Of a stretch of DNA of 64,000 bases, positions 29,113 to 38,780 are shown one piece after another; position 1 is the stretch's first letter, and each line of letters starts with the position of its first letter. The position numbers and the translations under genes were made by a program. The notes below the pieces were generated by a model. That model saw only the letters and a list, made by a program, of their open reading frames with translations. It ran no database searches and was not told where the DNA came from. The stretch is from positions 29,384-93,383 of the forward strand of contig NZ_CYGY02000020.1 in NCBI RefSeq assembly GCF_900007165.1, given 5' to 3'. The DNA is from Paraburkholderia piptadeniae. Its GTDB lineage: Bacteria; Pseudomonadota; Gammaproteobacteria; Burkholderiales; Burkholderiaceae.

Positions 29113-30501
29113 TTGAGCAACGGACAGCAGCATGACGGCCTCCAGCGTGGGCTGAAGAACCGGCATATCCAGCTGATCGCGCTGGGCGGCGCGATCGGCA
29201 CGGGCCTCTTTCTCGGATCGGCGGGCGTATTGAAGGCGGCGGGGCCGTCGATGATCCTCGGTTACGCGATCGGCGGTTTCATCGCGTTCCTCATCATGCG
29301 CCAGCTCGGCGAAATGGTTGCACAGGAGCCCGTCGCCGGTTCGTTCAGTCACTTCGCGTACAAGTACTGGGGCGATTTCCCGGGCTTCCTGTCGGGCTGG
29401 AATTACTGGGTGCTATACGTGCTCGTCAGCATGGCCGAACTGACGGCTGTCGGCACCTACGTGCATTTCTGGTGGCCGGGCGTGCCGACGTGGGTCTCGG
29501 CGCTTGTCTGCTTCGTCGTCATCAACGCGATCAACCTCGCGAACGTCAAGGCGTACGGCGAGACCGAGTTCTGGTTTGCGATCATCAAGGTCGTGGCCGT
29601 GATCGGCATGATCGTGTTCGGCGGCTATCTGCTGATCAGCGGCCATGGCGGTCCGCAGGCGTCGATTACGAACCTGTGGGCCGACGGCGGCTTCTTCCCG
29701 CACGGCTTCAACGGCCTCTTCATGATGCTCGCCGTGATCATGTTCTCGTTCGGCGGACTGGAGCTGATCGGCATCACGGCGGCGGAAGCCGACGAGCCGC
29801 AAAAGAGCATTCCGAAAGCCGTGAATCAGGTGATCTACCGGATCCTGATTTTCTACATCTGCTCGCTGGTCGTGCTGCTGTCGCTGTATCCGTGGAATCA
29901 GGTGGCGGCAGGCGGCAGCCCGTTCGTGATGATCTTCTCGCAGATCGGCGCGGGCCTGACGGCGAACGTTCTTAACGTGGTCGTGCTGACGGCGGCGCTG
30001 TCCGTCTACAACAGCGGCGTCTACGCGAACAGTCGCATGCTGTACGGTCTTGCCGAGCAGGGCAATGCGCCGCGCGCGCTGCTGAAGGTCGACGGTCGCG
30101 GCGTGCCGTATATGGCGATCGGCCTTTCCGCGCTCGCGACGTTTGCTTGCGTGATCATCAACTATCTGATTCCCGCCAAGGCGCTCGACGTGCTGATGGC
30201 ACTCGTCGTGGCCGCGCTGGTGCTGAACTGGTCGCTGATCAGCCTGACGCATCTGAAGTCGCGTCGCGCGATGGTCGCGCAGGGCGAGAAGCTCGTGTTC
30301 AAGTCTCTGTGGTTCCCGCTCGGCAACTGGATCTGTCTCGCGTTCATGGCGATGATTCTCGTGATCCTCGCGATGACGCCAGGACTCAACGTGTCGGTGC
30401 TGCTCGTGCCCGTGTGGCTCGTCGTGATGTGGGCGGGCTATGTGGTGAAGCGTCGGCGCGCGGCCGCGCATGGGCTTGCGGGAGTGGCGAGCGGGCGCTG
30501 A
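29113..30501 (+). CDS. aroP: aromatic amino acid permease (AroP/PheP-like)
   Basis: APC-superfamily symporter of 462 residues with twelve predicted helices. The N-terminus GLKNRHIQLIALGGAIGTGL and the helix 1 region match AroP/PheP, as do SMAELTAVGTYVHFWWP and EADEPQKSIPKAV. A TTG start codon at 29113 is chosen, since GGAGTGAGA precedes it and the AroP-like sequence begins shortly after. It is monocistronic with its own terminator. Phenylalanine, tyrosine or tryptophan specificity cannot be read from sequence. Confidence 0.88.
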   Translation: MSNGQQHDGLQRGLKNRHIQLIALGGAIGTGLFLGSAGVLKAAGPSMILGYAIGGFIAFLIMRQLGEMVAQEPVAGSFSHFAYKYWGDFPGFLSGWNYWVLYVLVSMAELTAVGTYVHFWWPGVPTWVSALVCFVVINAINLANVKAYGETEFWFAIIKVVAVIGMIVFGGYLLISGHGGPQASITNLWADGGFFPHGFNGLFMMLAVIMFSFGGLELIGITAAEADEPQKSIPKAVNQVIYRILIFYICSLVVLLSLYPWNQVAAGGSPFVMIFSQIGAGLTANVLNVVVLTAALSVYNSGVYANSRMLYGLAEQGNAPRALLKVDGRGVPYMAIGLSALATFACVIINYLIPAKALDVLMALVVAALVLNWSLISLTHLKSRRAMVAQGEKLVFKSLWFPLGNWICLAFMAMILVILAMTPGLNVSVLLVPVWLVVMWAGYVVKRRRAAAHGLAGVASGR

Positions 30502-30556
30502 GAAGGCGTGATGTTTTTAGCGGGTGCCTCCGATCGTCTGATCGGGTAAGAGCCTG

Positions 30557-30589
30557 GCCGGATTTGCCGTGAGGCGATCCGGCTTTTTT
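30557..30589 (+). terminator. intrinsic terminator after the AroP-like gene
   Basis: GCCGGAT (30557-30563) pairs with ATCCGGC (30577-30583), followed by TTTTTT. Confidence 0.85.
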
Positions 30590-30665
30590 GTGTTCGACGG
30601 ATTCGAATGGACTTGCGGAAGGTCTGCACTGCGGACGGACGGCCGTGTTGGCCGCCGAAAACACA

Positions 30666-30699
30666 AAACCCGCGGCATCGGATCGATGAACGCGGGTTT
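30666..30699 (-). terminator. terminator of tRNA-Leu
   Basis: AAACCCGCG (30666-30674) pairs with CGCGGGTTT (30691-30699). On the minus strand the stem is followed by TGTGTTTT, about 35 bp past the tRNA 3' end. Confidence 0.7.
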
Positions 30700-30733
30700 G
30701 TCGGGGTGAAGCCGAACTAATGAGGCTGAATTC

Positions 30734-30818
30734 TGGTGCCCAGGGCCGGACTCGAACCGGCACGCCTTGCGGCGGGGGATTTTGAGTCCCCTGCGTCTAC
30801 CTGTTTCACCACCTGGGC
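30734..30818 (-). tRNA. tRNA-Leu (anticodon CAA)
   Basis: An 85-nt class II tRNA. The acceptor arms GCCCAGG/CCTGGGC match, the anticodon loop is CTCAAAA with anticodon CAA, the long variable arm CGCCGCAAGGCG is characteristic of tRNA-Leu, and the T loop GGTTCGAGTCC is intact. The 3' CCA is encoded. It reads UUG codons. No integrase or direct repeat is beside it, so no island is inserted here. Confidence 0.95.
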
Positions 30819-30962
30819 TTGTTTTGACCTTCGTCGCTTCTTCGCCTTGCGACCTGCCTGGTCGCGGATTGAACCTCGGCGCCTCGCGAGACGAAGACGC
30901 AGATTATGGCGGAAAACGCGTCGGCGGGCAAGCCGATGCCCGATCGCGCCGCCCAGCGGACG

Positions 30963-32366
30963 CTAGACCGTGCGCGAAAACCGCTGCAATGGCTGCTGGC
31001 CCAGATATCGGTCGAACACCATTGCGATGTTGCGCACGAGCATCCGTCCCGCCAGTTGCACATCGAGCCGCCGTGCGCCGATCTTCACGAGCCCGTCGTC
31101 CTCGAACGGGCGCAGGCGCTCCAGTTCCGGCGCGAACGCGTCGTGAAAGCGGATGCCGTATGCGGCTTCGAACTCATCGAAGCGCAGTTCGAGATTGCAC
31201 ATCAGTTGCGTGATGACGTCGCGCCGGAGACGGTCGTCGAGGGAGAGGCGCACGCCGCGACTGATCGCGAGCTGGCCGTTGTCGATGGCTGCCGCGTAGC
31301 CCACCAGGTCCTTCGCATTCTGCGCGTAGACGTCGCCGACCTTGCCGATCGACGACGCTCCGAAGCCGATCAGATCGCATTCCGCGCGCGTGCTATAGCC
31401 CTGGAAATTGCGATGCAGCGTGCGCTGGGCCTGGGCACGCGCGAGCTCGTCGGTGGGCAGCGCGAAGTGGTCCATGCCGATGTAGACATAGCCCGCGTCC
31501 GTCAGCCGCTCGACGACGCGGCGCAGGATCGCGAGCCGTTCAGCGGGGGAAGGCATCGTGGACGGGTCCATCTGCCGCTGCATCTTGAAGAGCTGTGGCA
31601 TGTGCGCGTAGCCGAACACCGAGAGCCTGTCGGGCGCGAGCGCGAGCATGGTGTCGAGCGTCCGGGTGAAGCTGTCGACGGTCTGATACGGCAGGCCATA
31701 GATCAGATCGACGCCGATCGAATGAAAGCCCGTCGCGCGCGCGGCGCGCATCACGCTCGCCGTCATCTCGAGCGGCTGGATGCGATTGATCGCCCGCTGC
31801 ACGACGGGATCGAAGTCCTGCACGCCCAGACTCAGGCGATTGAAGCCGAGATTGCGCAAATGGACGATGGTTTTCGGCGACGCTTCACGCGGATCGACTT
31901 CGATCGAAAACTCGCCTTCCGAATCGGCGCACAAAGTGAAGTGTTCGCGCGTGGCGGCCATCAGCTCGGTCATTTCGTCGTGCGACAGAAACGTCGGCGT
32001 ACCGCCGCCCCAATGCAGTTGCGACACGGGCCGCGCGGTGTCGAAGAGCGGCGCCTGCAATGCGATCTCGCGCTTGAGCTGCTCGAGATACGGACGCGAG
32101 CGCGCGCGGTTCTTCGTCACGACCTTGTTGCAGCCGCAATAGAAGCAGACGGTGTCGCAAAACGGAATGTGAAAGTACAGCGAGAGATCCGTGTCCGATG
32201 CGCCCTTGTCGGCAGCGGCGCGGCGGTAGTCGCCAGGATCGAAGTCGTCGCGGAACTGGACGGCCGTCGGATAGGACGTGTAGCGCGGGCCGTTCGAGCT
32301 GTATTTCGCGAGCAGGTCGGGGCGGAAGAGGGCGTCGGCGGAAGGGGCGGTAGTCATCGGATTCAT
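30963..32366 (-). CDS. hemN: oxygen-independent coproporphyrinogen III dehydrogenase
   Basis: Radical SAM enzyme of 467 residues that makes protoporphyrinogen IX under low oxygen. The cluster motif CDTVCFYCGC near residue 60 follows SLYFHIPF, and QLHWGGGTPTFLS, SLGVQDFDPVVQRAINRIQP and YIGMDHFALP are HemN signatures. The ATG at 32366 is chosen; 58 in-frame codons upstream have no ribosome site and look non-coding. Together with hemL it covers two separated steps of heme synthesis in this window. Confidence 0.95.
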   Translation of the reverse strand: MNPMTTAPSADALFRPDLLAKYSSNGPRYTSYPTAVQFRDDFDPGDYRRAAADKGASDTDLSLYFHIPFCDTVCFYCGCNKVVTKNRARSRPYLEQLKREIALQAPLFDTARPVSQLHWGGGTPTFLSHDEMTELMAATREHFTLCADSEGEFSIEVDPREASPKTIVHLRNLGFNRLSLGVQDFDPVVQRAINRIQPLEMTASVMRAARATGFHSIGVDLIYGLPYQTVDSFTRTLDTMLALAPDRLSVFGYAHMPQLFKMQRQMDPSTMPSPAERLAILRRVVERLTDAGYVYIGMDHFALPTDELARAQAQRTLHRNFQGYSTRAECDLIGFGASSIGKVGDVYAQNAKDLVGYAAAIDNGQLAISRGVRLSLDDRLRRDVITQLMCNLELRFDEFEAAYGIRFHDAFAPELERLRPFEDDGLVKIGARRLDVQLAGRMLVRNIAMVFDRYLGQQPLQRFSRTV

Positions 32367-32630
32367 ATCCCGACGCCTGCCGGATGATGCGCGAACCGCC
32401 TGGTCGTTGCGTGCTGGAGCGGTTCGATCGTGCGCTCGGTGAAAAAGGGCAGGCGCCTTGCGAGCGTGGTATCTGTTGCAAAAGTATGCAAACGAGTCTA
32501 CGGGAGCGGACGCGCGCAACCTTGTGTAAAAAGGTCGCATGCGTCAAATGGCACAATGTGGGCTGAGCGGTGGCCCAGCTCACCTGTGGTGAGCCGGCCT
32601 CGTCGAGTGTTTGTCGTTCAGGAAAGCGCA

Positions 32631-32927
32631 GTGTCTGTCGATTTGTCTCAACCTCCGTCCGCGACAGCGGATCACGCGTGCCGTCCCGACTGCGGCGCGT
32701 GTTGCATCGCGCCGTCGATTTCGAGTCCCATTCCCGGCATGCCGGACGGCAAGCCGGCAGGCGTGCGCTGCGTGCAACTCGGCGACGATTTGCGCTGCGC
32801 GATCTTCGGCAAGCCGGAACGTCCGGCCTGCTGCTCGGGTCTACAGCCACAGGCCGACATGTGCGGCAACTCGCGCGACGAAGCGTTGATCTGGCTCACG
32901 CGTCTCGAAGCCGATACGCGGCCATGA
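32631..32927 (+). CDS. YkgJ-family cysteine-cluster protein
   Basis: Small protein of 98 residues with eight cysteines: [11 protein letters not shown], then single Cys residues and PACCSGLQ, ending with [10 protein letters not shown]. This is the zinc- or iron-chelating YkgJ-like pattern; the molecular role is not known. It starts with GTG at 32631 after GGAAAG. It is divergent from hemN. Confidence 0.85.
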   Translation: MSVDLSQPPSATADHACRPDCGACCIAPSISSPIPGMPDGKPAGVRCVQLGDDLRCAIFGKPERPACCSGLQPQADMCGNSRDEALIWLTRLEADTRP

Positions 32928-33065
32928 CATGATGGCTGCGCGCCGTTGATCGAAGCGCTCGCGCCACAAGACCATCGCGCGAACCTGAACCACCCCTTGC
33001 TAGCAACACAAGCGACACGAGCAACACCGATGCGGCGCGCCCGCTGCGTCACAAGGAGAATCTGC

Positions 33066-33659
33066 ATGACCCATCCCGCTGCGCCCGCACGGCGCCGCTT
33101 CCTGATTTCGGCGCTGTCCGCGTGCGCAATCGGTGGCTTGATGACATCGCTCGCCGCGTGCGCGACGTCGACGTTCCCGTTTATTCCGGATCACTACACG
33201 TTTTCGCAGAAGCAGGTGCAGGAAGCCGTGCAACGCAAGTTCCCGTATCAGCGCACGGTATCGCAGGTGTTCGAGGTCGCGTTGATGCATCCTGTCATCG
33301 GCTTGCTGCCGGATACGAACCGCGTGTCGGTGCGGCTCGATGCGCGGCTTGCGAGTCCCTTTCTGCAGCAGCCGGTCAACGGCGTGTTCACGCTATCGAG
33401 CCAGCTCGAATACGATCCGCAAAGCCGCTCCGTCGTACTGCGCGCGCCGAATGTCGAGAACGTGAGCGTCGACGGCGACGCGCAGGCCTACATGCAGCAG
33501 ATCAACGCAGCCGCCGCGGTGCTCGCGACGCAGCTGCTCACCAACTATCCCGTCTACACCTTCAAGCCCGACCAGCTGCAATTTGCCGGGGTGACTTACG
33601 AACCAGGTACAATCACGGTCCTTACAAACGGCATACGCGTTCAGATCGTCGAAAAGTGA
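33066..33659 (+). CDS. DUF1439 envelope lipoprotein
   Basis: Predicted lipoprotein of 197 residues. The signal begins [16 protein letters not shown] and ends with the lipobox LAAC near residue 35. The mature part ([18 protein letters not shown]) matches the DUF1439 fold, related to lipid-binding barrels of the outer membrane periphery. The arginine-rich N-region resembles but does not fully match a Tat motif. The ATG at 33066 follows AAGGAG. It lies 79 bp before uppP. Confidence 0.82.
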   Translation: MTHPAAPARRRFLISALSACAIGGLMTSLAACATSTFPFIPDHYTFSQKQVQEAVQRKFPYQRTVSQVFEVALMHPVIGLLPDTNRVSVRLDARLASPFLQQPVNGVFTLSSQLEYDPQSRSVVLRAPNVENVSVDGDAQAYMQQINAAAAVLATQLLTNYPVYTFKPDQLQFAGVTYEPGTITVLTNGIRVQIVEK

Positions 33660-33738
33660 CGGACGCGCGGCCGGGCGGGGCGCGCCAACGTTGCTGACGC
33701 GTCCGCGCATCGTCAACCCCCAACGAAGAGGGCCACGG

Positions 33739-34575
33739 ATGGACTGGATACTCACACTGAAAGCGCTGATTCTCGGCATCGTCGAAGGCTTGACGGAATT
33801 CTTGCCCGTATCGAGCACGGGCCATCTGATTGTTGCCGGCAGTCTGCTGAATTTCGACACGCCGCAGGAAAAGACTTTCGACGTCGTGATCCAGCTCGGC
33901 GCGATTCTCGCCGTGTGCTGGGAGTACCGTCAGCGAATCGGCAATGTCGTGGCTGGACTCGCGACGCGGCCCGACGCGCGCCGCTTCACGCTGAACGTGA
34001 TCATCGCGACGATTCCCGCCATCGTGCTCGGCCTGCTGTTCGAGAAGGCCATCAAGGCCGTGCTGTTTTCGCCCGTGCCCGTCGCGTTTGCGCTCGTCGT
34101 GGGCGGCGTGGTGATTCTGTGGGTCGAGTCGCGCCAGCGAAGCCGGCAAGACCTTCAGCCGCGCGTGCATTCGATGGACGACCTGAGCCCGCTCGACGCG
34201 CTCAAGGTCGGTTTCGCGCAATGCTTCGCGCTGATTCCGGGCATGTCGCGCTCGGGCTCGACGATCATCGGCGGCATGCTGTTCGGGCTCGACCGGCGCG
34301 TCGCGACCGAGTTCTCGTTCTTCCTCGCGATACCCATCATCTTCGGCGCGACTGTGTACGAGCTGCACAAGGATTGGCAGGCGCTGTCGTCTGACGCGCT
34401 CGGGCTTTTTTCGCTCGGCTTTCTCGCGGCGTTCGTCAGCGCGTTTGCGTGCGTGCGCTGGCTGCTGCGCTATATCGCAGCGCACGATTTCAGCGCGTTC
34501 GCGTGGTATCGGATTGGCTTCGGCTTGCTGATCCTGCTGATCGGCTACAGCGGCGGATTGAGCTGGGCGGATTGA
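33739..34575 (+). CDS. uppP: undecaprenyl-diphosphatase (bacitracin resistance)
   Basis: UppP/BacA recycles undecaprenyl diphosphate to the monophosphate, the lipid carrier for peptidoglycan and polysaccharide. The 278-residue polytopic protein has both catalytic signatures: [18 protein letters not shown] near residue 14 and [14 protein letters not shown] near residue 165. The ATG at 33739 follows GAGGG; a start 16 codons upstream is not needed. A terminator closes the gene. Confidence 0.96.
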   Translation: MDWILTLKALILGIVEGLTEFLPVSSTGHLIVAGSLLNFDTPQEKTFDVVIQLGAILAVCWEYRQRIGNVVAGLATRPDARRFTLNVIIATIPAIVLGLLFEKAIKAVLFSPVPVAFALVVGGVVILWVESRQRSRQDLQPRVHSMDDLSPLDALKVGFAQCFALIPGMSRSGSTIIGGMLFGLDRRVATEFSFFLAIPIIFGATVYELHKDWQALSSDALGLFSLGFLAAFVSAFACVRWLLRYIAAHDFSAFAWYRIGFGLLILLIGYSGGLSWAD

Positions 34576-34607
34576 CGCTGCGGCCGGGATCGGCGCGTTG
34601 CAAATGA

Positions 34608-34650
34608 AAACGGCCTGCCGTTCATGAACGGCAGGCCGTTTCTGTTTTTG
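34608..34650 (+). terminator. intrinsic terminator after uppP
   Basis: A near-perfect 16-bp stem (34608-34623 with 34626-34641; arm AAACGGCCTGCCGTTC) followed by a T-rich stretch. It lies between convergent uppP and trmB and probably serves both. Confidence 0.85.
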
Positions 34651-34666
34651 CTTCCGCCAGCGTCGT

Positions 34667-35467
34667 TCAGGCGTCCGCGCGGCGCCGGTAAATCAGATCC
34701 CACACGCCGTGTCCGAGTCGCAGGCCGCGCTTTTCGAACTTCGTCACGGGACGATAATCGGGACGCGGCGCGTAATCGTCGGCGGTGTTCTCCAGCGCGG
34801 GCTCCGCGCCGAGCACTTCGAGCATCTGTTCCGCGTAGTTCTGCCAGTCGGTCGCGCAGTGAATGTACGCGCCCGGCTTCATGCGCGACACCAGCAGCGC
34901 GACGAACTTCCGCTGGATCAGACGCCGCTTGTGATGGCGTGCCTTGTGCCACGGATCGGGGAAGAAGATGTGCACGCCGTCCAGACTCTGCGGCGCGATC
35001 ATGTTCTCCAGCACTTCGACAGCGTCGTGCTGGACGATGCGGATATTCGACAGGTTCTGCTCGCCCATCAGCTTCAGCAGCGCGCCGACGCCCGGTTCGT
35101 GCACTTCGACGCCGAGGAAATCGTCGTCGCGACGGTGCGAGGCGATTTCGGCCGTCGTCGCGCCCATGCCGAAACCGATCTCCAGAATGCGCGGTGCGCG
35201 GCGGCCGAACACGGCGTCCCAGTCCGGCTGCTCGGGCGCGTACGGCACGACGAAGCGCGGGCCGAGCTCGTCCATTGCGCGGCGCTGGCCCGTCGACACA
35301 CGGCCTGCGCGCGTCACGAAGCTGCGGATGCGGCGCAGGTGCAGCGCTTCTTGCGGCGCGGCGGCGTCCGATGTTTCCGGGCTTTCGGCGGCCGCGGACG
35401 GAGTGTCGTCGCTGGAAATCTGTGAAGTATCGCGCGGCAGACCGGCTTCGTTCGGATCGTGAATCAT
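34667..35467 (-). CDS. trmB: tRNA (guanine-N7-)-methyltransferase
   Basis: SAM-dependent enzyme that makes m7G46 in tRNA, 266 residues. The SAM motif is [14 protein letters not shown] near residue 95. [15 protein letters not shown] and the diagnostic [19 protein letters not shown] follow, as does [18 protein letters not shown]. An N-terminal Ser/Ala/Glu-rich extension of about 50 residues precedes the conserved part. The ATG at 35467 is used; the TTG five codons upstream is a weaker option. Confidence 0.95.
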   Translation of the reverse strand: MIHDPNEAGLPRDTSQISSDDTPSAAAESPETSDAAAPQEALHLRRIRSFVTRAGRVSTGQRRAMDELGPRFVVPYAPEQPDWDAVFGRRAPRILEIGFGMGATTAEIASHRRDDDFLGVEVHEPGVGALLKLMGEQNLSNIRIVQHDAVEVLENMIAPQSLDGVHIFFPDPWHKARHHKRRLIQRKFVALLVSRMKPGAYIHCATDWQNYAEQMLEVLGAEPALENTADDYAPRPDYRPVTKFEKRGLRLGHGVWDLIYRRRADA

Positions 35468-35544
35468 CGTGGATGAAGACAAGGGTGTGGGGGCGGGAAC
35501 GGCCGGGCGTGACGGCGGGCGCGTTTCTTTGACAGACAGCGCAC

Positions 35545-35574
35545 TACAAAAAAGCCGCCTTCATGGAGGCGGCT
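35545..35574 (-). terminator. terminator of tRNA-Gly
   Basis: AGCCGCCT (35553-35560) pairs with AGGCGGCT (35567-35574). On the minus strand it is followed by TTTTTTGTAG. Confidence 0.8.
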
Positions 35575-35640
35575 CTCACGCTGGATTCTCCGCCTCGTCT
35601 CTCTGCCCGATCATTGCGCGGCAGAGGGAGCGGCTGAAAG

Positions 35641-35715
35641 TGGAGCGGGCGATGGGAATCGAACCCACGTCTCTAGCTTGGGAAGCTAGGGTAATAGCCA
35701 TTATACGACGCCCGC
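35641..35715 (-). tRNA. tRNA-Gly (anticodon CCC)
   Basis: A 75-nt tRNA with matched acceptor arms GCGGGCG/CGCCCGC, T loop GGTTCGATTCC, and anticodon loop TTCCCAA between CTAGC and GCTAG, giving anticodon CCC for GGG codons. The 3' CCA is encoded. Confidence 0.95.
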
Positions 35716-35797
35716 AGAGCGCGCCATTTTACGCGGTTTCGGCGGATTTGGGCAAATCGCCGGGCACGCACGCGCCCGGCACGGAGACACGAACCGG

Positions 35798-36361
35798 TCA
35801 GATGCCGAACAGCGTCAGCGACACGGCAGCCCGCGTCACGACCATCAGCAGCACCTGCACGATCACGAACAGCAGAATCGGCGAAAGATCGATGCCGCCC
35901 AGGCGCGGCATGATCTTGCGCAGCGGGTCGAGAAACGGGGCGGTCAGCTCATACAGGATCGGCATTGCGGGCGAGCGGGGATTGAGCCACGACAGCAGCG
36001 CCATCAGGATCGTCAGCCAGATCAGCAGGTTCAACGCCCACTTGACGACGGTCAGTAGCGCGACGATCAGAAGCGACGGCATCAGCCCCAGCGGATCGAC
36101 GCCGACGATCACCACCATCAGCACCACGTAGACGATCGACGTGATCAGCGCAGCGACGATGCTCGCCCAGTCGATGCCGCGCACACCCGGAATGATCTTG
36201 CGCAGCGGCAGCACGAGCCAGTTCGTCACTTGCAGCACGGCGCTCGACACCGGGTTGTACGGCTGCATGCGCACGAACTGGAGCCACGCGCGCAGCAGCA
36301 GGGCCGCGCCGAACAGCGTGAAGATGGTATTGAGCAGAAAACGGGCGATATCGCCGAACAT
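35798..36361 (-). CDS. YggT-family membrane protein
   Basis: Inner membrane protein of 187 residues with two copies of the YggT unit. Each has a helix followed by a conserved loop: NPVSSAVLQVTNWLVLPLRK and MPILYELTAPFLDPLRKIMP. YggT proteins are linked to membrane integrity and osmotic stress and often neighbour PLP-homeostasis and cell division genes; their molecular role is not established. A strong ribosome site (GAAGGAAAGGA) precedes the ATG. Confidence 0.9.
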   Translation of the reverse strand: MFGDIARFLLNTIFTLFGAALLLRAWLQFVRMQPYNPVSSAVLQVTNWLVLPLRKIIPGVRGIDWASIVAALITSIVYVVLMVVIVGVDPLGLMPSLLIVALLTVVKWALNLLIWLTILMALLSWLNPRSPAMPILYELTAPFLDPLRKIMPRLGGIDLSPILLFVIVQVLLMVVTRAAVSLTLFGI

Positions 36362-36520
36362 CGTGGGTCCTTTCCTTCAGAAGACGTCTCGCGCGAAGCG
36401 GGACGCATGGCGCCGGCAAGCCGGCGGACGGCTGGAAACACCGAGCGCGCGCCGTACGCCGCGCGGCTCGCCAGAATGCTTGCGCATGCCGCTCGCGGCG
36501 GCGCTGCGCGGACGGCCGCG

Positions 36521-36841
36521 TCAGACGGCGACCTTGACTTCGCTGATCAGGATTGTGCCGTTGCCGCCGTCCGTGTAGTTGGGAATGTCGGCGAGCAGTG
36601 TGTCGCTGGCGGGTTTAAAGACCGCGTAAAACGCCTCGACGGTATCGAACAGAAAATGCCCTGCGGCCACGAACGGCGGCGGCGTGCCCGGCGGGCCGGC
36701 GTTGATGCCGGCATCGACCGACCAGCCCTTCAGCGATGCGCCGAACAGCCTGGCGGCGAGCGGCATATGCGTGCCGCAGTAATAGTCGATGTCGAAACGT
36801 CCGCCTTCCCGATACGGATAGAGGATGCTGACCTTGATCAT
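36521..36841 (-). CDS. EthD-family protein
   Basis: Small ferredoxin-like-fold protein of 106 residues. It begins MIKVSILYPYREGGRFDIDY with YCGTHMPLAARLF, the dimeric alpha-beta barrel (EthD/NIPSNAP-like) pattern. EthD partners a cytochrome P450 in ether degradation in actinobacteria, but none is present here, so the cellular role is open. The ATG at 36841 starts at the conserved KVSILYP strand. Confidence 0.82.
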   Translation of the reverse strand: MIKVSILYPYREGGRFDIDYYCGTHMPLAARLFGASLKGWSVDAGINAGPPGTPPPFVAAGHFLFDTVEAFYAVFKPASDTLLADIPNYTDGGNGTILISEVKVAV

Positions 36842-37021
36842 TGTGCGTTCTCGTCGGTTGGTCACGAAGCGCGGGTAAGGCGCCGTGCGCCTGATCGCGT
36901 CGTTGCGCGCGTGTTGGTCCTGGTCGTGCTGGCGAGACCGGCCGCGACCTGGCCTGCGACTCCGATGGAGGCACGCAAGTCGTCGTAGTCCCGCTGATGC
37001 CGGTCGTCACATTATCACGGC

Positions 37022-37960
37022 TTACTCGGCGCTTGCACCTGTCGCCGCGCCTTTCAGCGTACGGCTGAGCGACCGTTCGACGGCCGCGCCGATTGCATCA
37101 ATGGCGGCGGGCGGCGTCGCCCGGGCGCGCGCGAGCGCCACCGCCCGTCGCGACATCAGCCCGAAAAGCGCCGCGTGATCGCCGCCGGGTTGTTCCATCA
37201 GCGACAGTTGCTTTTCCACCACGCCCATGTCGCCGCGTGAAACCGGTCCCGCCAACGCGTTGGCGAGCCCTCTGTCGCGCGCCGTTTCGAGCGTGCAGGC
37301 CATCATCGGCAGAGGCGCGCGCAGCGCGTCGTTTTCGTCGAATCCCAGCTTGCGCCACAGGTTCAGGTTCTCAGCCAGACTGCATAAGGCGAAGCTGGCG
37401 GCGTAATGTGCGGCCGCGTGATAAAGCAGGCGGCTGCCTGGCGGAATCGACAGCGGATGGCAGTGCAGCGCGGCGGCGAGCGCTATCAGATCGTCCTTGA
37501 GCGCGCCCTCGGCTTCGATCGTCACGGAGCAGCCGGCGATGCGATTGACATCTGTCAAATCGCCGCTGAACAGGTAAAGTGGATGAAAACCGCCGATCGA
37601 CGCGCCCTGGTCCCGAGCCGGGACAAGCAGTTCGACGGGCGACGCACCGCTGCAATGCACGACGGCCCACGCTCCTCTCGCCGGCGTCGCATGGCAGGAG
37701 AAGTCGAGTGTGTTCGCTGTCGTACCGATGCTGTCATCGGGGACGGTTAAAAAGAGTATGTCCGCCGACTCGACGACCCGCTGGAGGTCGTCATACGCGG
37801 CGCAGAATCCGATCTGACTGGCGAGCCGCCGTGCCGAATCCGGCGTCCGGCTCGCGATGGCCGTGACGGGATACCCGGCGCGTGCGAAGCCGAGCGCAAG
37901 ACACCGCGCAATCCGGCCCGCGCCGACGAAACCAAGGCGCGGCAGGGAGGGCTGGGACAT
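37022..37960 (-). CDS. Rossmann-fold/DUF2520 protein
   Basis: Predicted NAD(P)-binding protein of 312 residues. The dinucleotide motif LGFVGAGRIARCLALGFARAG is at the N-terminus, followed by ADILFLTVPDDSI. The DUF2520 helical domain (HYAASFALCSLAENL, ALAGPVSRGDMG) forms the C-terminal half. It resembles pyrroline-carboxylate reductase-like and 6-phosphogluconate dehydrogenase-like folds. No enzymatic activity is assigned. Confidence 0.85.
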   Translation of the reverse strand: MSQPSLPRLGFVGAGRIARCLALGFARAGYPVTAIASRTPDSARRLASQIGFCAAYDDLQRVVESADILFLTVPDDSIGTTANTLDFSCHATPARGAWAVVHCSGASPVELLVPARDQGASIGGFHPLYLFSGDLTDVNRIAGCSVTIEAEGALKDDLIALAAALHCHPLSIPPGSRLLYHAAAHYAASFALCSLAENLNLWRKLGFDENDALRAPLPMMACTLETARDRGLANALAGPVSRGDMGVVEKQLSLMEQPGGDHAALFGLMSRRAVALARARATPPAAIDAIGAAVERSLSRTLKGAATGASAE

Positions 37961-38225
37961 GTTTCCTGCTCCCGACGGGACTGAAGAAGGAAGCTGGAGT
38001 ATCGCGCTCCAATAATCGCGGGCGAGAACTGGCGGCTTTCATAGGTGGTTTGGGCGCATGCAGACCTGCATTTCGAGGTCAACTGGCACTCCCGGTGCCG
38101 TTGGCGCGGCGCACGAAAGCAGGGTACGAGCAAACAGGCGCGAAAACTGCTTAGCGATTTCCGTAGGAGTGGATGAGCAGTCACCCTGGTTTTTAATGTC
38201 TCGCAGTCAGATTCGGGAGGTCACG

Positions 38226-38387
38226 ATGAGTATCTTTTCTTACCGAAAGCACTTACGGTTCCTCACGCATTCTCAACGCCGCTGCTGGTGGGATCAGAGG
38301 AAGCGCCTCAGCCCTCGGGTCAAGATCAGTGGTGCGTACGTACCGCCGAACGTCACCCGCGAATTCACTTATGTGAAGGTCGGTTGA
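38226..38387 (+). CDS. 53-residue basic protein, function unknown
   Basis: Predicted small protein not recognised. It is rich in Arg, Lys and Trp (HSQRRCWWDQRKRL) and ends with NVTREFTYVKVG. Support comes from a strong ribosome site (GGGAGGT) five bases before the ATG and a good terminator 23 bp after the stop, so this is a complete small transcription unit. No signal peptide or membrane helix is apparent. Confidence 0.6.
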   Translation: MSIFSYRKHLRFLTHSQRRCWWDQRKRLSPRVKISGAYVPPNVTREFTYVKVG

Positions 38388-38410
38388 TGTTCACTCGTAT
38401 CGGATCACGC

Positions 38411-38440
38411 AAAACGCCTGGCTAGTCGCCAGGCGTTTTT
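38411..38440 (+). terminator. intrinsic terminator of the 53-residue protein gene
   Basis: AAAACGCCTGGC (38411-38422) pairs with GCCAGGCGTTTT (38428-38439), ending in five T residues. Confidence 0.92.
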
Positions 38441-38780
38441 CGTTGGAGACGCAGGCGCGTCGAACGCTCTGTGACGCGCGCCAGCAACGGCGCGGCGCGA
38501 ATTTGTAATCAAAGATTACCGAAGCGCGTGAGGTGCGATCGGCAGACGCGGTCAAGTTGCCCGATCGAGAGCGGATTGCCGGCAAACCCGTTGATTTTCG
38601 ACCCCGCGAACGCCATGTAACCGGCGCATGGAAAGCCCCGGCTGACGAACCGCTTTCCCGCAATTGCAATTTGCAACAAATGCAGACTACGGCGTGCGGG
38701 CTTTTTCGATACATTGAAATGACAGCATGTCCGTCATGCGACCCGGTCAAGAACTGGCCGCGCCGCCAGGAGAAATACAA
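38441..38780. other. intergenic region before the PPPVVYA-repeat gene
   Basis: About 340 bp without a supportable gene. It holds a GTAATC-AAA-GATTAC inverted repeat (38505-38519) and an AT-rich patch near 38655-38720 that could contain the promoter of the next gene. No convincing -35/-10 pair was found. Confidence 0.4.
38505..38519. repeat. short perfect inverted repeat
   Basis: GTAATC-AAA-GATTAC, in an AT-rich patch of an otherwise GC-rich gap. Possible regulator site; no partner is known. Confidence 0.4.

Noticed and set aside
30734..30962. tRNA-Leu as an integration site of a genomic island
   Set aside because: No integrase gene or direct repeat of the tRNA 3' end was seen; flanks are core genes.
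32367..32630. Possible FNR-type box upstream of hemN
   Set aside because: No TTGAT-N4-ATCAA-like sequence was found with acceptable match.
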